A DNA stretch of 64,000 nucleotides from Acidobacteriota bacterium (GCA_018268895.1 JAFDVP010000001.1:1302001-1366000); one strand, 5' to 3'. Counted from the stretch's first letter, positions 33,685 through 42,388 are shown. The notes: generated by a model from the sequence alone, not told the origin. Translations and numbers: made by a program.

Positions 33685-34430
33685 TCTCCATCCCAGACGC
33701 AGAATCCGGCAACGTTTACCTGGTCGGCGCTGGCCCAGGAGACCCGGCTTTGCTTACGCTGAGGGCCGCTCATCTGCTTAAGACTGTCGATGTGATCCTT
33801 CCTGATGATCTGGTATCGGACGAGATCCTTGGCCTCGCAAGCCCTACGGCTAACATCATTCCTGTCGGCAAGCGTTGCGGCCAGCCACGAATTACGCAGG
33901 CAGGCATCCATGAACTGATGCTCGAACACGCGCGGGCTGGAAGCTCGGTTGTGCGGCTCAAGTCGGGCGACCCACTGATCTTTGGCCGCGCAAGCGAAGA
34001 GATTGCCTTCCTCCGCGAGCATTCGATTCCGTTTGAGATTGTCCCTGGAATTACGGCAGCATTTGCAGTCGCCGCCTCGCTAGAAGCTCCACTGACAGAC
34101 CGCGCGCGGGCATCAAAGCTCATACTGGCTACGGCCCACCATGCGGCGGGTAAGGTGTCGTTGACGCCAAGCTGGTCCGGAGCGTTCCCAAACGAAGCCA
34201 CGCTGGTGATCTACATGCCGGGCCGCGACTTCGAGACGCTGGCAGCCGACCTGATCGCCTCAGGAATCTCCCCTGCGACACCATGCACGGCGGTGTCTGG
34301 CGCTTCAACGCCAGATGAGCATGTTCATGTAGCTACGCTCGGTACCCTCTCCAGCGCCGACGTCGGGCCTGCACCAGTGATTCTGATGGTTGGGCCGGAG
34401 ATCCATCGATCCAAAGCACAGACGCACTGA
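33681..34430 (+). CDS. cobA: Uroporphyrinogen-III C-methyltransferase
   Basis: Uses two S-adenosylmethionine molecules to make precorrin-2, first committed step to siroheme. Family motifs are VGAGPGDPALLTLRA (15-29), VVRLKSGDPLIFGRASEE (about 90-107), and PGITAAFAVAA (about 117-127). The start is GTG, overlapping the upstream stop. The 249-residue length suits a single-domain CobA/SumT. With the preceding gene it supplies the reductase with siroheme, so enzyme and cofactor are under the same leader. Confidence 0.94.
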   Translation: MISIPDAESGNVYLVGAGPGDPALLTLRAAHLLKTVDVILPDDLVSDEILGLASPTANIIPVGKRCGQPRITQAGIHELMLEHARAGSSVVRLKSGDPLIFGRASEEIAFLREHSIPFEIVPGITAAFAVAASLEAPLTDRARASKLILATAHHAAGKVSLTPSWSGAFPNEATLVIYMPGRDFETLAADLIASGISPATPCTAVSGASTPDEHVHVATLGTLSSADVGPAPVILMVGPEIHRSKAQTH

Positions 34431-34491
34431 TGAACCGCAGGAGGCTAATCGTCGTTCGCTAGGAGACGGGGCTAACGGTAAACTTAGCAGT

Positions 34492-34974
34492 ATGAGACTT
34501 TGCCGCTTTTTCCTGATGGTTTTGCTCGCAATTACCCAGATTGCCTTTTTGCCGTCCCGGTCCGTCGCACAACAAGCACATGTACCGGCCACATCCATCC
34601 CTGAGGCCAGCCTTGTCCAGCCAGCCGACCTCCTTGCAACGCTTCAGTCGGATTCGCCCAAGCCAATCATGCTGCACGTCGGCTCGGCCGTCATGTTTGC
34701 CACAGCGCATATTCCTGGTTCCGAGTACGTCGGTCCCGGAAGGCAACAGACCGGTCTCGACGCCTTGAAGACCCGTGTCGCCTCTCTTCCCAAGGACACG
34801 GCCATCGTCCTCTATTGCGGTTGTTGCCCGTGGGGCCGCTGCCCAAATATCGCGCCCGCATACAACCTCCTGCACGATGCGGGATATACCAATCTCAAGG
34901 TGCTTTACCTTGCCGACAACTTCGGCACCGACTGGGTTGACAAAGGCTACCCAGTTGCAAAGGGACGTCAATGA
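34492..34974 (+). CDS. Exported rhodanese-like protein with Cys-rich active loop
   Basis: A 160-residue protein with signal peptide (about 1-27) and one rhodanese domain. The expected catalytic cysteine loop reads YCGCCPWGRCPN, giving Cys109, Cys111, Cys112 and Cys117, richer in cysteine than ordinary rhodaneses; the final DNFGTDWVDKGYPV is typical of this exported subgroup. It follows cobA by 61 bases and overlaps the next gene, a periplasmic thioredoxin-like protein, by four bases. The pair probably handles sulfane sulfur or thiols in the periplasm. ATG 34492 was chosen because it begins the signal peptide. Confidence 0.85.
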   Translation: MRLCRFFLMVLLAITQIAFLPSRSVAQQAHVPATSIPEASLVQPADLLATLQSDSPKPIMLHVGSAVMFATAHIPGSEYVGPGRQQTGLDALKTRVASLPKDTAIVLYCGCCPWGRCPNIAPAYNLLHDAGYTNLKVLYLADNFGTDWVDKGYPVAKGRQ

Positions 34975-35501
34975 TGCGAGCACTTTTCCAGCTCGCGATT
35001 GCTGCTGCTCTCGCGTCTTCCTCATTTGCCCCGGCCGAAGCCGCAACTGCAACGAATGCCCCGAAGGCGGCAACAATCCACGTCGCCCCGGAGTTCACCC
35101 GCAGAGGAATCGACGGTAAACCTGTAAATCTCGGCAGCTATCGCGGCAAGGTTGTGCTGTTGAACTTCTGGGCGACGTGGTGCGGTCCGTGTATCACCGA
35201 GATACCGAAGTTTGCCTCTTGGCAAACAAAGTACGGCCCGCAGGGCTTCCAGGTTGTCGGCGTTTCGATGGACGACGATTCGGCCCCCGTCCAGAAGGCC
35301 TCACGCAAGCTGGGGATTACATACCCGGTTGTGATGGGCGATGAGCATTTGAGCGAACTTTACGGCGGGGTGCTCGGGCTTCCAGTCAGCTATCTCATCG
35401 GCACGAATGGCAAGGTGGTCGCACGATACCAGGGCGAAGTAAGTCTCCCCGAAATAGAAAAGCAGATCGTCCATCTCCTGACGTCGAGAAAGCCCCAGTG
35501 A
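34971..35501 (+). CDS. Exported TlpA/ResA-type thioredoxin-like protein
   Basis: A 176-residue periplasmic thiol-disulfide protein. Signal peptide about 1-25 (MMRALFQLAIAAALASSSFA), then an AhpC/TSA-like thioredoxin fold with WCGPC at 70-74 (Cys71, Cys74). Start overlaps the rhodanese stop by four bases (ATGA). Last gene of the sir run. It may keep the rhodanese cysteines reduced, an inference from coupling. A second TlpA-like protein at 13755 is a lipoprotein and clearly distinct. Confidence 0.87.
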   Translation: MMRALFQLAIAAALASSSFAPAEAATATNAPKAATIHVAPEFTRRGIDGKPVNLGSYRGKVVLLNFWATWCGPCITEIPKFASWQTKYGPQGFQVVGVSMDDDSAPVQKASRKLGITYPVVMGDEHLSELYGGVLGLPVSYLIGTNGKVVARYQGEVSLPEIEKQIVHLLTSRKPQ

Positions 35502-35510
35502 GAACGGGCC

Positions 35511-36809
35511 TCAGGAGAGGCTCTTCTGCTGTGCGGGGACGGCTTCTTCTGATTTCGTCCAGTCTTCCCCGCGCGCTTCTCGTCCGAGGCCGGTGACGAG
35601 AGCAATGGCGATGGCCCCCACGACTACGGTCCATGACATCACTGTGGTTAGGACGCCTCCCGAATAGCGCTGCGCAAATGCCGCCTGGAAGACTCCATTC
35701 CTTGACGAAACGAGATTGCCTAGCTGGTAAGCGAAGCCCGGGAAGACCGCACGAACCGGCCCCGGGGAGAGTTCGTTCAAATGAGCGGGGATAATCCCGA
35801 ACGCGCCCTGCACGGCGAACTGCATCAGGAAGCCACCCAGCGCGAGCATGGGAATAGTGTGCGACCATGCCCATAGCGGAATCATTGGAATCGCCGAGAG
35901 CGCCGCGATGATGATCATGCGCTTGCGCCCGAATCTCTCCGACAGCGCGCCGCTGATGATGCCTCCAAGCAGGGCGCCAACATTGCTGATGACGACGATC
36001 AGCCCTACGTGGCTCGGGGAAAGGCCGTGGTCCTTTTCAAGCAGTGTGGGGTAGAGATCCTGGGTTCCGTGGCTGAAGGAGTTGAAGGCGGTCATCAGCA
36101 GCACGAGAAAGAGGAAGGTTGGCAGGTAGGTGAGGAATGGCTTGAAGTCGATGCCCTTCTTCGCCGCTCCTTCTGCCCGCCTCCGCTGCTCAGCCTCGAG
36201 CCAGACCGGCGATTCCTCGACCTTGAACTGCATGTAGAAGGCGAGGAGCGCGGGAAGGGCTCCGATCATGAACATGACGCGCCATCCGGTGAACATGCCG
36301 GTGCCATGCAGATGCGGAAAGACCAGGCCGTAGAGGGCGGCCGCAAGCAGGTTGCCGACGACGTATCCCTCCTGCAGGATGCCTGAGAAGACGCCTCGGC
36401 CACTGGCGGGGAGCGACTCGAGGGCAAGCGCCGCGCCGACTCCCCATTCACCGCCCATCGCAATTCCAAACAGGGCGCGGGAGACCATGAAGATTGTCAG
36501 CGTTGGAGCGAACGCCGAGGCCAGCTCAAAGACCGAGAACGCGATGATATTGATGATCAGCGTGGGTCGGCGGCCATACCGCTCTGCCAGCAGGCCGAAG
36601 ATCAGCGCTCCGACCGGCCGCATGACGAGAGTGAAAAAGATTGCCTCGGCGATCTCCTTGATCCCAACGTGGAATTCTGCCGCGATAGCCTTGAGGCAGA
36701 CGGTGAGGAGGAAGAAATCGAAAGCGTCGAGTGTCCAACCGAGGAAACAGGCGGCGAAGGTGCTCCGCTGCGCCGGGCTCAGGCGCTTGAGTTCACTAAA
36801 GAAAGCCAT
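35511..36809 (-). CDS. MFS transporter, sialate/carboxylate:H+ symporter-like
   Basis: A 432-residue major facilitator with 12 predicted helices. The N-terminal LGWTLDAFDFFLLT segment and the GLLAERYGRRP loop (between helices 2 and 3) are typical of the sialic acid/short-chain-acid symporters; a second such loop is ALSERFGRKR between helices 8 and 9. Substrate is not determinable. ATG at 36809 (MAFFSELKRLS) fits the family N-terminus better than the upstream 36869. It converges on the sir operon end with nine bases between stops. Confidence 0.88.
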   Translation of the reverse strand: MAFFSELKRLSPAQRSTFAACFLGWTLDAFDFFLLTVCLKAIAAEFHVGIKEIAEAIFFTLVMRPVGALIFGLLAERYGRRPTLIINIIAFSVFELASAFAPTLTIFMVSRALFGIAMGGEWGVGAALALESLPASGRGVFSGILQEGYVVGNLLAAALYGLVFPHLHGTGMFTGWRVMFMIGALPALLAFYMQFKVEESPVWLEAEQRRRAEGAAKKGIDFKPFLTYLPTFLFLVLLMTAFNSFSHGTQDLYPTLLEKDHGLSPSHVGLIVVISNVGALLGGIISGALSERFGRKRMIIIAALSAIPMIPLWAWSHTIPMLALGGFLMQFAVQGAFGIIPAHLNELSPGPVRAVFPGFAYQLGNLVSSRNGVFQAAFAQRYSGGVLTTVMSWTVVVGAIAIALVTGLGREARGEDWTKSEEAVPAQQKSLS

Positions 36810-37002
36810 ATCGCGAGATGCTAGCACTCCTAGGCTACGATTGGCTGCGCCCTTCTGCTCATGTAACACAGCTAATCAATGTTGAATTTTGTTGACTTCT
36901 GCCTCTTCGCAAGCGTCTTTCGATCTAGTAGCATCGTCCTACATTTCCCAACATCCGATGTTTATTTCATGTGCCGCACCACTCACGAAAGAGGAAACTA
37001 CT

Positions 37003-37584
37003 ATGCACAAACGGTTTGCACTGGCCCTTACCCTCGCAGCGGCTTCGCTTGCAGGGACCAGCGCTTATGCTCAATCCACCTGGACTATCGACCCCAACCA
37101 TTCGAGCATCAACTTCGAGGTCCGGCACCTTGGAGTCTCAAATGTGCATGGTTCGCTCACTGGCGTAAAGGGCACTGTTGCTTATGACGAGAAGGACATC
37201 ACCAAATCGAAGGTAGATGCTACAGCCGATACGACGACGATCAACACCAATGTCGAACGGCGAGATCAGGACTTGAAATCGCCGAAGTATTTCGACGTGC
37301 AGAAATATCCTCAGCTTAGCTTCAAATCGACGAGCATCTCAAACGCTGGCGGCAAGCTGACGATGACAGGGGATCTCACGCTGAATGGGGTGACGAAGAG
37401 CATCACGCTTGATGTCGATGGCCCCGCGCCACCGCAAACCGACAAGCAGGGCAAGACTCGCAGCGGCTTCTCCGCTACAGGCAAGTTGAAACGGAGCGAC
37501 TACAGCTTCGGATCGGGAACTCCCAATGCTGTGATCGGAGACGACATAAAGTTTTCGATCGACGTGGAGATCGACAAACAGTAG
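37003..37584 (+). CDS. YceI-family periplasmic lipid-binding protein
   Basis: A 193-residue protein with signal peptide MHKRFALALTLAAASLAGTS and cleavage near AYA-QS. The mature part opens with TWTIDPNHSSINFEVRHLG, the YceI beta-barrel start, and continues with SPKYFDVQKYPQLSFKST and the C-terminal IGDDIKFSIDVEI. YceI proteins bind polyisoprenoid-like lipids in a hydrophobic pocket. ATG 37003 follows a good GAGG site; earlier ATGs would bury the signal. A strong hairpin terminator follows. Confidence 0.93.
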   Translation: MHKRFALALTLAAASLAGTSAYAQSTWTIDPNHSSINFEVRHLGVSNVHGSLTGVKGTVAYDEKDITKSKVDATADTTTINTNVERRDQDLKSPKYFDVQKYPQLSFKSTSISNAGGKLTMTGDLTLNGVTKSITLDVDGPAPPQTDKQGKTRSGFSATGKLKRSDYSFGSGTPNAVIGDDIKFSIDVEIDKQ

Positions 37585-37605
37585 GTACTGCGGCCGCAAG
37601 CAATA

Positions 37606-37635
37606 AAGAAAGGAGCCCACACGGGCTCCTTTCTT
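37606..37635. terminator. Bidirectional intrinsic terminator between the YceI gene and the response regulator
   Basis: AAGAAAGGAGCCC (37606-37618), loop ACAC, GGGCTCCTTTCTT (37623-37635): a perfect 13-bp stem. Its A/T-rich outer ends give a U-tract in both directions, suited to the two convergent genes it separates. Confidence 0.85.
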
Positions 37636-37654
37636 ATACACCGATTGAGTGCCT

Positions 37655-38437
37655 TTACATCTTGGCTCGAAGCGGCTGTGTCGGCTCGGTCTGATGCAAC
37701 AGAGCAGCTTCCGCTTCGGTGGTGTATTTCTTTAGCAGCTCATGATGAAGACAGTAGAGGGCAAGCTCCAGGCGGTCCGATACGCCCAGTTTGTCGTAGA
37801 CCTTGCGCAGATAGTTTTTGATGACCTGCTCGGTCGTTCCAATCTGGTAGGCGATCTCTTTATTCCGCATACCGCGAGTGATGCAACCGATAATGGCAAG
37901 TTCTTTTTTAGAGAGCTTGGGCTGAACCTTGGGGTTGGTCAGGGTCGTTGCCTGGGAGCGATAGGCTTCGATGACCCAGTTGATGGACTGATTGTCGATC
38001 CAGGTTTCGCCTTCGGCAATCTTACGGACGCACTTGACGAGAAGATCGGGCGAGATGGAACGCGGCACGACACCTCGCACACCCCGCCGGTAGAGCTCGA
38101 CGGTGTTGGTCTCGTCCGACTCCATGACCTGCACGATGAGCTTGGCGTCAGGGGCCTGCCGTACCAACTCAGGGATCGCATCGATGGTGCCGGCGACCAA
38201 CTGTCCTTCAAGGACGACGACATCGGTGGGATAACGGGCAAGTGCCGCCTGGAGGTTACCAAGGGTTTCGACCTGGGCAACGACGCGGATGTCGTCTTCC
38301 AGAGCAAATACCTTGCGCATGCCTACACGGTAGATGGCCTGAGAGTCTGCCAAAATGACTCGAATCGCGGGGGAGTTGCTGTCTTCCTCGTGGTTCTCTT
38401 CAGGTTCCCGAGAGTGATCAAAATGAACAACCGTCAT
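37655..38437 (-). CDS. NarL/LuxR-type response regulator with degenerate receiver domain
   Basis: A 260-residue regulator: receiver-like domain (about 25-140) and LuxR helix-turn-helix (about 174-235, LSKKELAIIGCITRGMRNKEIAYQ pattern). The phosphoacceptor position in DVVVLE is Glu77 rather than Asp, the conserved Lys is Arg126 (GVVPR), and the switch Thr/Ser position appears to be Glu106. Only Asp31 of the acidic cluster is kept. It is therefore probably not phosphorylated and may be locked on or respond to a ligand. Starts three bases after the PilZ gene stop, so the two are cotranscribed. No histidine kinase is adjacent. Confidence 0.88.
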   Translation of the reverse strand: MTVVHFDHSREPEENHEEDSNSPAIRVILADSQAIYRVGMRKVFALEDDIRVVAQVETLGNLQAALARYPTDVVVLEGQLVAGTIDAIPELVRQAPDAKLIVQVMESDETNTVELYRRGVRGVVPRSISPDLLVKCVRKIAEGETWIDNQSINWVIEAYRSQATTLTNPKVQPKLSKKELAIIGCITRGMRNKEIAYQIGTTEQVIKNYLRKVYDKLGVSDRLELALYCLHHELLKKYTTEAEAALLHQTEPTQPLRAKM

Positions 38438-38440
38438 AGT

Positions 38441-38788
38441 TCAAGCCTTTAGAAAATATTCATCAATCACTGCCGCCGCTTTCTTTTCTCCATCCTGCTG
38501 ATAGTGGCGGACCACGCGGCCTATACAGTGAATCGTTACGTCTGTTTCGGATCCCATAATTGCTGAGGGCATAGCGATCGTAAATTCGATTCTGCTATCA
38601 ATCTCAGGTAGCCGGTCACTTACAAAAAGCAACCCATTGGCCGAGATATTCTCCGTTACCGCATGCAGTTCCCCTTGTTGAGTCTGTATCTGCAAAGGTA
38701 ACTTCATAGGAAAACGCACGGCGGTACGAACTGGATTTTCACCCTTTGTCTTCGGCGACTGGCCCACAACTTCTCCCTTTTGCCTCAT
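38441..38788 (-). CDS. PilZ-domain protein
   Basis: A single-domain protein of about 115 residues. The cyclic-di-GMP motifs are visible as RTAVR (RxxxR, 21-25) and ENISANG ((D/N)xSxxG, 46-52), both intact, so c-di-GMP binding is likely. ATG 38788 was chosen; a GTG at 38827 could add 13 residues, and neither start has a clear ribosome site. It is directly upstream of, and probably cotranscribed with, a response regulator whose receiver cannot be phosphorylated normally, which suggests c-di-GMP rather than a kinase as the input. Confidence 0.85.
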   Translation of the reverse strand: MRQKGEVVGQSPKTKGENPVRTAVRFPMKLPLQIQTQQGELHAVTENISANGLLFVSDRLPEIDSRIEFTIAMPSAIMGSETDVTIHCIGRVVRHYQQDGEKKAAAVIDEYFLKA

Positions 38789-39076
38789 AGAAGCACGTCC
38801 GGCGGGGATGTTTATCAACTGACACACAGGAGTCTACCGCAGAAGTAACCACTCGCTAAAGAGAATTCCTTCTGAAATAGACCGCAGGAAGAAACTTCGG
38901 GAGAAAACGCTGCCCGAGCCAGGTGCGACCAGCTTCCATATTTTCGATAGCTCCATTGCGAAAACCAGCGATTTCCGCCATACTTAGGTGTTGGGTTCTG
39001 TGCGATCTCCGGTTCGCTTCATCGGTGCGTCGCCTGAGTAACGCCACCCAAACTAACGTTCTGAGAGGCTTTTCCT

Positions 39077-39322
39077 GTGTTGATGATTCGTCTGGCGCGC
39101 GTAGGAGCGCGCAAGCAGCCCCACTACCGCATTGTTGTTATTGAGAAAGATCGCGCCCGTAACGGACGCTCGGTTGAGGTGGTTGGCACCTATAACCCAC
39201 GCACCAATCCTGCGAGCGTCGAGCTCAAGCGCGACCGCATCGACTACTGGACCAGCAAAGGCGCCCAGCTCTCTGACCGAGTCGAAAAGCTGCTGGCCGG
39301 CAGCACACCGGCTGCCGCGTAA
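39077..39322 (+). CDS. rpsP: 30S ribosomal protein S16
   Basis: An 81-residue S16. I chose GTG 39077, giving M-L-M-I-R-L-A-R, which lines up with M-V-T-I-R-L-A-R of E. coli; GAGAGG (39063-39068) is eight bases upstream. An ATG two codons later is possible. The VVGTYNPRTNPASVELKRDRI core is typical. First gene of the translation block. The unusually long gap to khpA holds RNA-like stems. Confidence 0.95.
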   Translation: MLMIRLARVGARKQPHYRIVVIEKDRARNGRSVEVVGTYNPRTNPASVELKRDRIDYWTSKGAQLSDRVEKLLAGSTPAAA

Positions 39323-39340
39323 GTTACTTCAGATGCCTAC

Positions 39341-39485
39341 TTTGGGAACATTCGATAGTTCCCAAAGATTTGGTGTTACCGCAGGTTCTCCATATTGCAT
39401 CTGCGGTTTCGTCACGTAAACTTCTGGTATTGCGATTCTCTGACCTGAGGCTCTGCAAGGCAAATTTTTGCAAGGTTTCAGGTCA
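39341..39485 (+). other. Structured spacer between rpsP and khpA
   Basis: Three perfect stems occur in a row: TTTGGGAAC/GTTCCCAAA (39341-39349, 39358-39366), ACCGCAG/CTGCGGT (39378-39384, 39401-39407) and TGACCTGA/TCAGGTCA (39441-39448, 39478-39485), the last enclosing TGCAA/TTGCA. None is followed by a convincing U-tract, so processing or regulation is more likely than full termination. The spacer is 274 bases, unusual in this operon. Confidence 0.45.
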
Positions 39486-39596
39486 TAGACTAGTCGGCTA
39501 AGCTCGTTTTTTTTGGCACATCCTGAAAGATCTCGCAATAGACGAGGCGAAAGGTCTGAGCAGAAGCCCGCATTGTGAACCCAGGAGGTGTGAAAA

Positions 39597-39899
39597 ATGT
39601 CTCAGGCTACGAATATGCCGGGGGAAGACGACGGAAGCTTACAGAATATGACCAGCCTTGTGATAGAGATCGCCAAGGCACTGGTTGATTCCCCTGAGAA
39701 CGTTTCCGTAGAGGCCTTTCGCGACGGCGAAGCAACAGTTCTCAGGTTGCGGGTAGCGCCAGGCGATATTGGCAAAGTCATAGGCAAACAGGGTCGAACC
39801 GCCCGCTCTCTTCGTACGATTCTGGCAGCGGCGAGCATGAAGGTCCGGCATCGTTTTGCGCTCGACATCGTCGAGGATGATTCGACACACAATGCTTAA
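39597..39899 (+). CDS. khpA: KH-domain RNA-binding protein KhpA
   Basis: A 100-residue single KH-domain protein. The RNA-binding GxxG loop is GKQG at 63-66 within PGDIGKVIGKQGRTARSLR. Between rpsP and rimM is the conserved place of this gene (also called ylqC) in many phyla. It acts in RNA binding, often with KhpB, affecting cell envelope and division in Firmicutes. A strong AGGAGGTG ribosome site precedes ATG 39597. Confidence 0.92.
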   Translation: MSQATNMPGEDDGSLQNMTSLVIEIAKALVDSPENVSVEAFRDGEATVLRLRVAPGDIGKVIGKQGRTARSLRTILAAASMKVRHRFALDIVEDDSTHNA

Positions 39900-39946
39900 G
39901 GTGTTCCCTGAACCCGAACACCTACGAATTTGAATAGACTGAGCTT

Positions 39947-40531
39947 ATGCCCACCCCCGCTCCGTCGCTGACCGTGCTGGCTCATCTTCTCCGTCCACAA
40001 GGACGCAAAGGAGAGTTGCTGGCCGAACTACTGACAGACTTTCCGGAGCGGTTTACCGCGCGCGATGACCTTTACCTTGTCCCTCCTGGATTTGAGGGAG
40101 AGTTGAGCACGGCGAAGAAGGTCAGGGTTGTCTCCTCGTGGGAGCCGGTTGGCAGGAATAAAGGCCGCATCGTCTTGCAGTTTGATGGGGTTGAAAGCAT
40201 CACGGATGCCGAATCCCTGGCTGGATTCGATGTGGTTATTCCTGAAGAAGAGCGGGTGGCACTGCCTGAAGGCTCCGCTTATGTGAGCGATCTGATTGGA
40301 TGTGCGGTCTTCAACCGTGAGATACCGATCGGCGAGGTTACCGGGGTGGACTTCCCCGCTTCATCGGACGGCGCGAAGCTGGACGACGTTCCGTCGCTGA
40401 TCGAGGTTCGCTCTCCTGATGGCGCTGAGATTCTTATCCCCTTCGTGAGGGCGTTTCTGGAGTCGTTCGATCTGCATGAACGAAGGATTGTCTTCCGTCT
40501 GCCTGAGGGGTTGGTGGATGTAAATCGCTAA
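39947..40531 (+). CDS. rimM: Ribosome maturation factor RimM
   Basis: A 194-residue 16S rRNA processing factor that binds S19 and helps assemble the 30S head. The N-terminal domain shows VLAHLLRPQGRKGELLAELLTDFPERF and the C-terminal PRC-barrel-like half ends with IPFVRAFLESFDLHERRIV. It lies in the usual place after khpA. Its last four bases overlap the stop of an opposite-strand gene inserted before trmD. Confidence 0.92.
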   Translation: MPTPAPSLTVLAHLLRPQGRKGELLAELLTDFPERFTARDDLYLVPPGFEGELSTAKKVRVVSSWEPVGRNKGRIVLQFDGVESITDAESLAGFDVVIPEEERVALPEGSAYVSDLIGCAVFNREIPIGEVTGVDFPASSDGAKLDDVPSLIEVRSPDGAEILIPFVRAFLESFDLHERRIVFRLPEGLVDVNR

Positions 40532-41403
40532 CGGCCAAACCGGTAGGCAAAGCCAATGGAGACGATGGGATAAATCGGATAGCTCTCCAGATCGTTATTG
40601 AGCTTTTTGATCTCTTCCTGAAGGCTGGTCTGCGCCTCCTGGTTCTTCGCAAAAGTGAAGCATCCTTCATTGGTACATGCAGTGCCGTTGAGGGTCACGT
40701 CGATCTTTGCCGCTCCCGTATAGGCAGCTCCAAACTCCAGAGGTATGGAGAAGCGGCTCTCGCGCTTGCCAAGAAGATTGAATCCAACTGTGATCATTGG
40801 CGCCATATGGTGCGGGAAGATGACCGTTGCATTGCCGTTCAACGGGTCATCGACGCTGTTGATAAACCCCTGGCTACCCAGCTCAAAGTAGTTTCCCGCA
40901 GGAACACTCGAGATCGCCGTCAGGTTGTTCTTGTAATAGAGCACACCAGGGCTGACACGAAAACTGTGGTGCGTTGGATACCAATCAAGGCTCAGACCAC
41001 CGGAACGAAGGTTCAAGCGCGAGTCGTAGTCCACACCATCGATGTTGAAGAGGTAGTCGAACGAAAAGAAATTTCCCTGCCCTCGCAGGCCGAAACTATG
41101 GGAGAGTGGCGTTGCCACCTCGATCCCTGCGCCAAGGGTATTCGCATGGGCCGTAATCGTAACCGACGAGAATGGACCACCCCGAGACGATCGAGGCTGC
41201 GTTACGGCGCTGGGCCTTGAAGAATGCCAATACGTCGAGGTCGTTACTCCTTCTTCCGGTCCGGCGGTAGAATCGGAGACTGACACAGTAACCAATGACT
41301 GACGGGCTATTTGCGATTGACCGGAGGCCTGCAATGCAAGCCCGCACTGCGCAGCAAGCAGTATCCCCGAGAAGACGAGTTTTGTCCTCAAAATCAATAC
41401 CAT
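40528..41403 (-). CDS. Predicted outer-membrane beta-barrel protein, function unknown
   Basis: A 291-residue exported protein. A signal peptide of about 29 residues ends near ASG-QS. The rest alternates polar and aromatic residues (TITAHANTLGAGIEVATPL, FSFDYLFNIDGVDYDSRL, LSLDWYPTHHSFRVSPGVLYY), as beta-barrel strands do, and ends GFAYRFGR. Two cysteines (TACTNEGCF) may form a loop disulfide. I do not recognise a named family. It is transcribed against the rimM-trmD direction and splits that conserved block, so it looks inserted. Confidence 0.65.
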   Translation of the reverse strand: MVLILRTKLVFSGILLAAQCGLALQASGQSQIARQSLVTVSVSDSTAGPEEGVTTSTYWHSSRPSAVTQPRSSRGGPFSSVTITAHANTLGAGIEVATPLSHSFGLRGQGNFFSFDYLFNIDGVDYDSRLNLRSGGLSLDWYPTHHSFRVSPGVLYYKNNLTAISSVPAGNYFELGSQGFINSVDDPLNGNATVIFPHHMAPMITVGFNLLGKRESRFSIPLEFGAAYTGAAKIDVTLNGTACTNEGCFTFAKNQEAQTSLQEEIKKLNNDLESYPIYPIVSIGFAYRFGR

Positions 41404-41551
41404 TTGCCCTGGGCTTTTAGGGGATTCCTTACGATCTCTTACAGGTTAAAACATTGGACGGCTAAATTCATTCTGCAGCGTCAACTTTCAGTGATATTCC
41501 ACCTGCAACTTCCCGTGTATTTATTACAGACGGATGTAGAAACCAATTTTC

Positions 41552-42388
41552 ATGCGATTTGACATCATTACGATCTTTCCGGATTTCTTCAGAAGCAACT
41601 TTGAGTTCGGCATTTTGAGCCGCGCCAGAGCGACGGGGCTGGTCGACATTGCTACGCACGATCTGCGCAGCTTCACCAGCGATCGGCACCGCACGGTGGA
41701 CGACAGGCCATTTGGCGGCGGCGAGGGAATGGTTCTGAAGCCTCAGCCAATCTTCGATGCCGCCGCAGCACTGAACATCGCGCCGAAGACAGTTCGCGAT
41801 CGAGCAAAGGAGACCGTGATTCTGCTGTCAGCACAGGGGCGTCCCTTTACGCAGGCAACGGCGCATGGGTTATCCGGCGTGGAACGGGTCGTGATGATTT
41901 GCGGGCGATATGAAGGCGTGGACGAGCGTGTCAACCAGCTATTGTGCGATCGCGAGATTTCGATCGGTGATTATGTTCTCTCAGGAGGCGAACTGGCGGC
42001 AGCGGTCATTGTGGATGCCGTCGTGCGCCTGCTGCCTGGAGCGCTGGGGCATCCGGACTCGTCACGGTTTGAGAGCTTTGGAGCGGAGGACACTGCGCTG
42101 GAGCCAGATACAGGCGACGGACCTCCTCGAACGACACATGGAGCCGGAGGAATACTTGATTACCCCCATTACACACGGCCAGCGGAGTTTCTGGGAGCGG
42201 AGGTGCCGGAAGTTCTTCAAGGAGGAAACCACGATGCCATCCGATTGTGGAGGAGACGCATGGCACTGCGGAAAACGCTTGAAAACAGGCCGGATCTTAT
42301 CGAGAAAGCGGCATTGACGAAAGCGGATCGCAGCTTGCTGAATGAGATTGCCGCCGAAATAGACGCGAAGCGCGGAGAAGCACCCTGA
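41552..42388 (+). CDS. trmD: tRNA (guanine-N1-)-methyltransferase
   Basis: Methylates G37 of tRNAs, protecting the reading frame. The 278-residue SPOUT enzyme carries [17 protein letters not shown] (50-66), [11 protein letters not shown], and the knot segment [16 protein letters not shown]. Length is normal. No strong ribosome site precedes ATG 41552, and the 148-base upstream spacer must contain its own promoter, because the gene before it runs the other way. Confidence 0.95.
   Translation: MRFDIITIFPDFFRSNFEFGILSRARATGLVDIATHDLRSFTSDRHRTVDDRPFGGGEGMVLKPQPIFDAAAALNIAPKTVRDRAKETVILLSAQGRPFTQATAHGLSGVERVVMICGRYEGVDERVNQLLCDREISIGDYVLSGGELAAAVIVDAVVRLLPGALGHPDSSRFESFGAEDTALEPDTGDGPPRTTHGAGGILDYPHYTRPAEFLGAEVPEVLQGGNHDAIRLWRRRMALRKTLENRPDLIEKAALTKADRSLLNEIAAEIDAKRGEAP

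Noticed and set aside
38856..39047. A 63-codon minus-strand ORF between the PilZ gene and rpsP
   Set aside because: Arg/Asn-rich, no ribosome site, overlaps the expected rpsP promoter region; nothing supports it as a gene.
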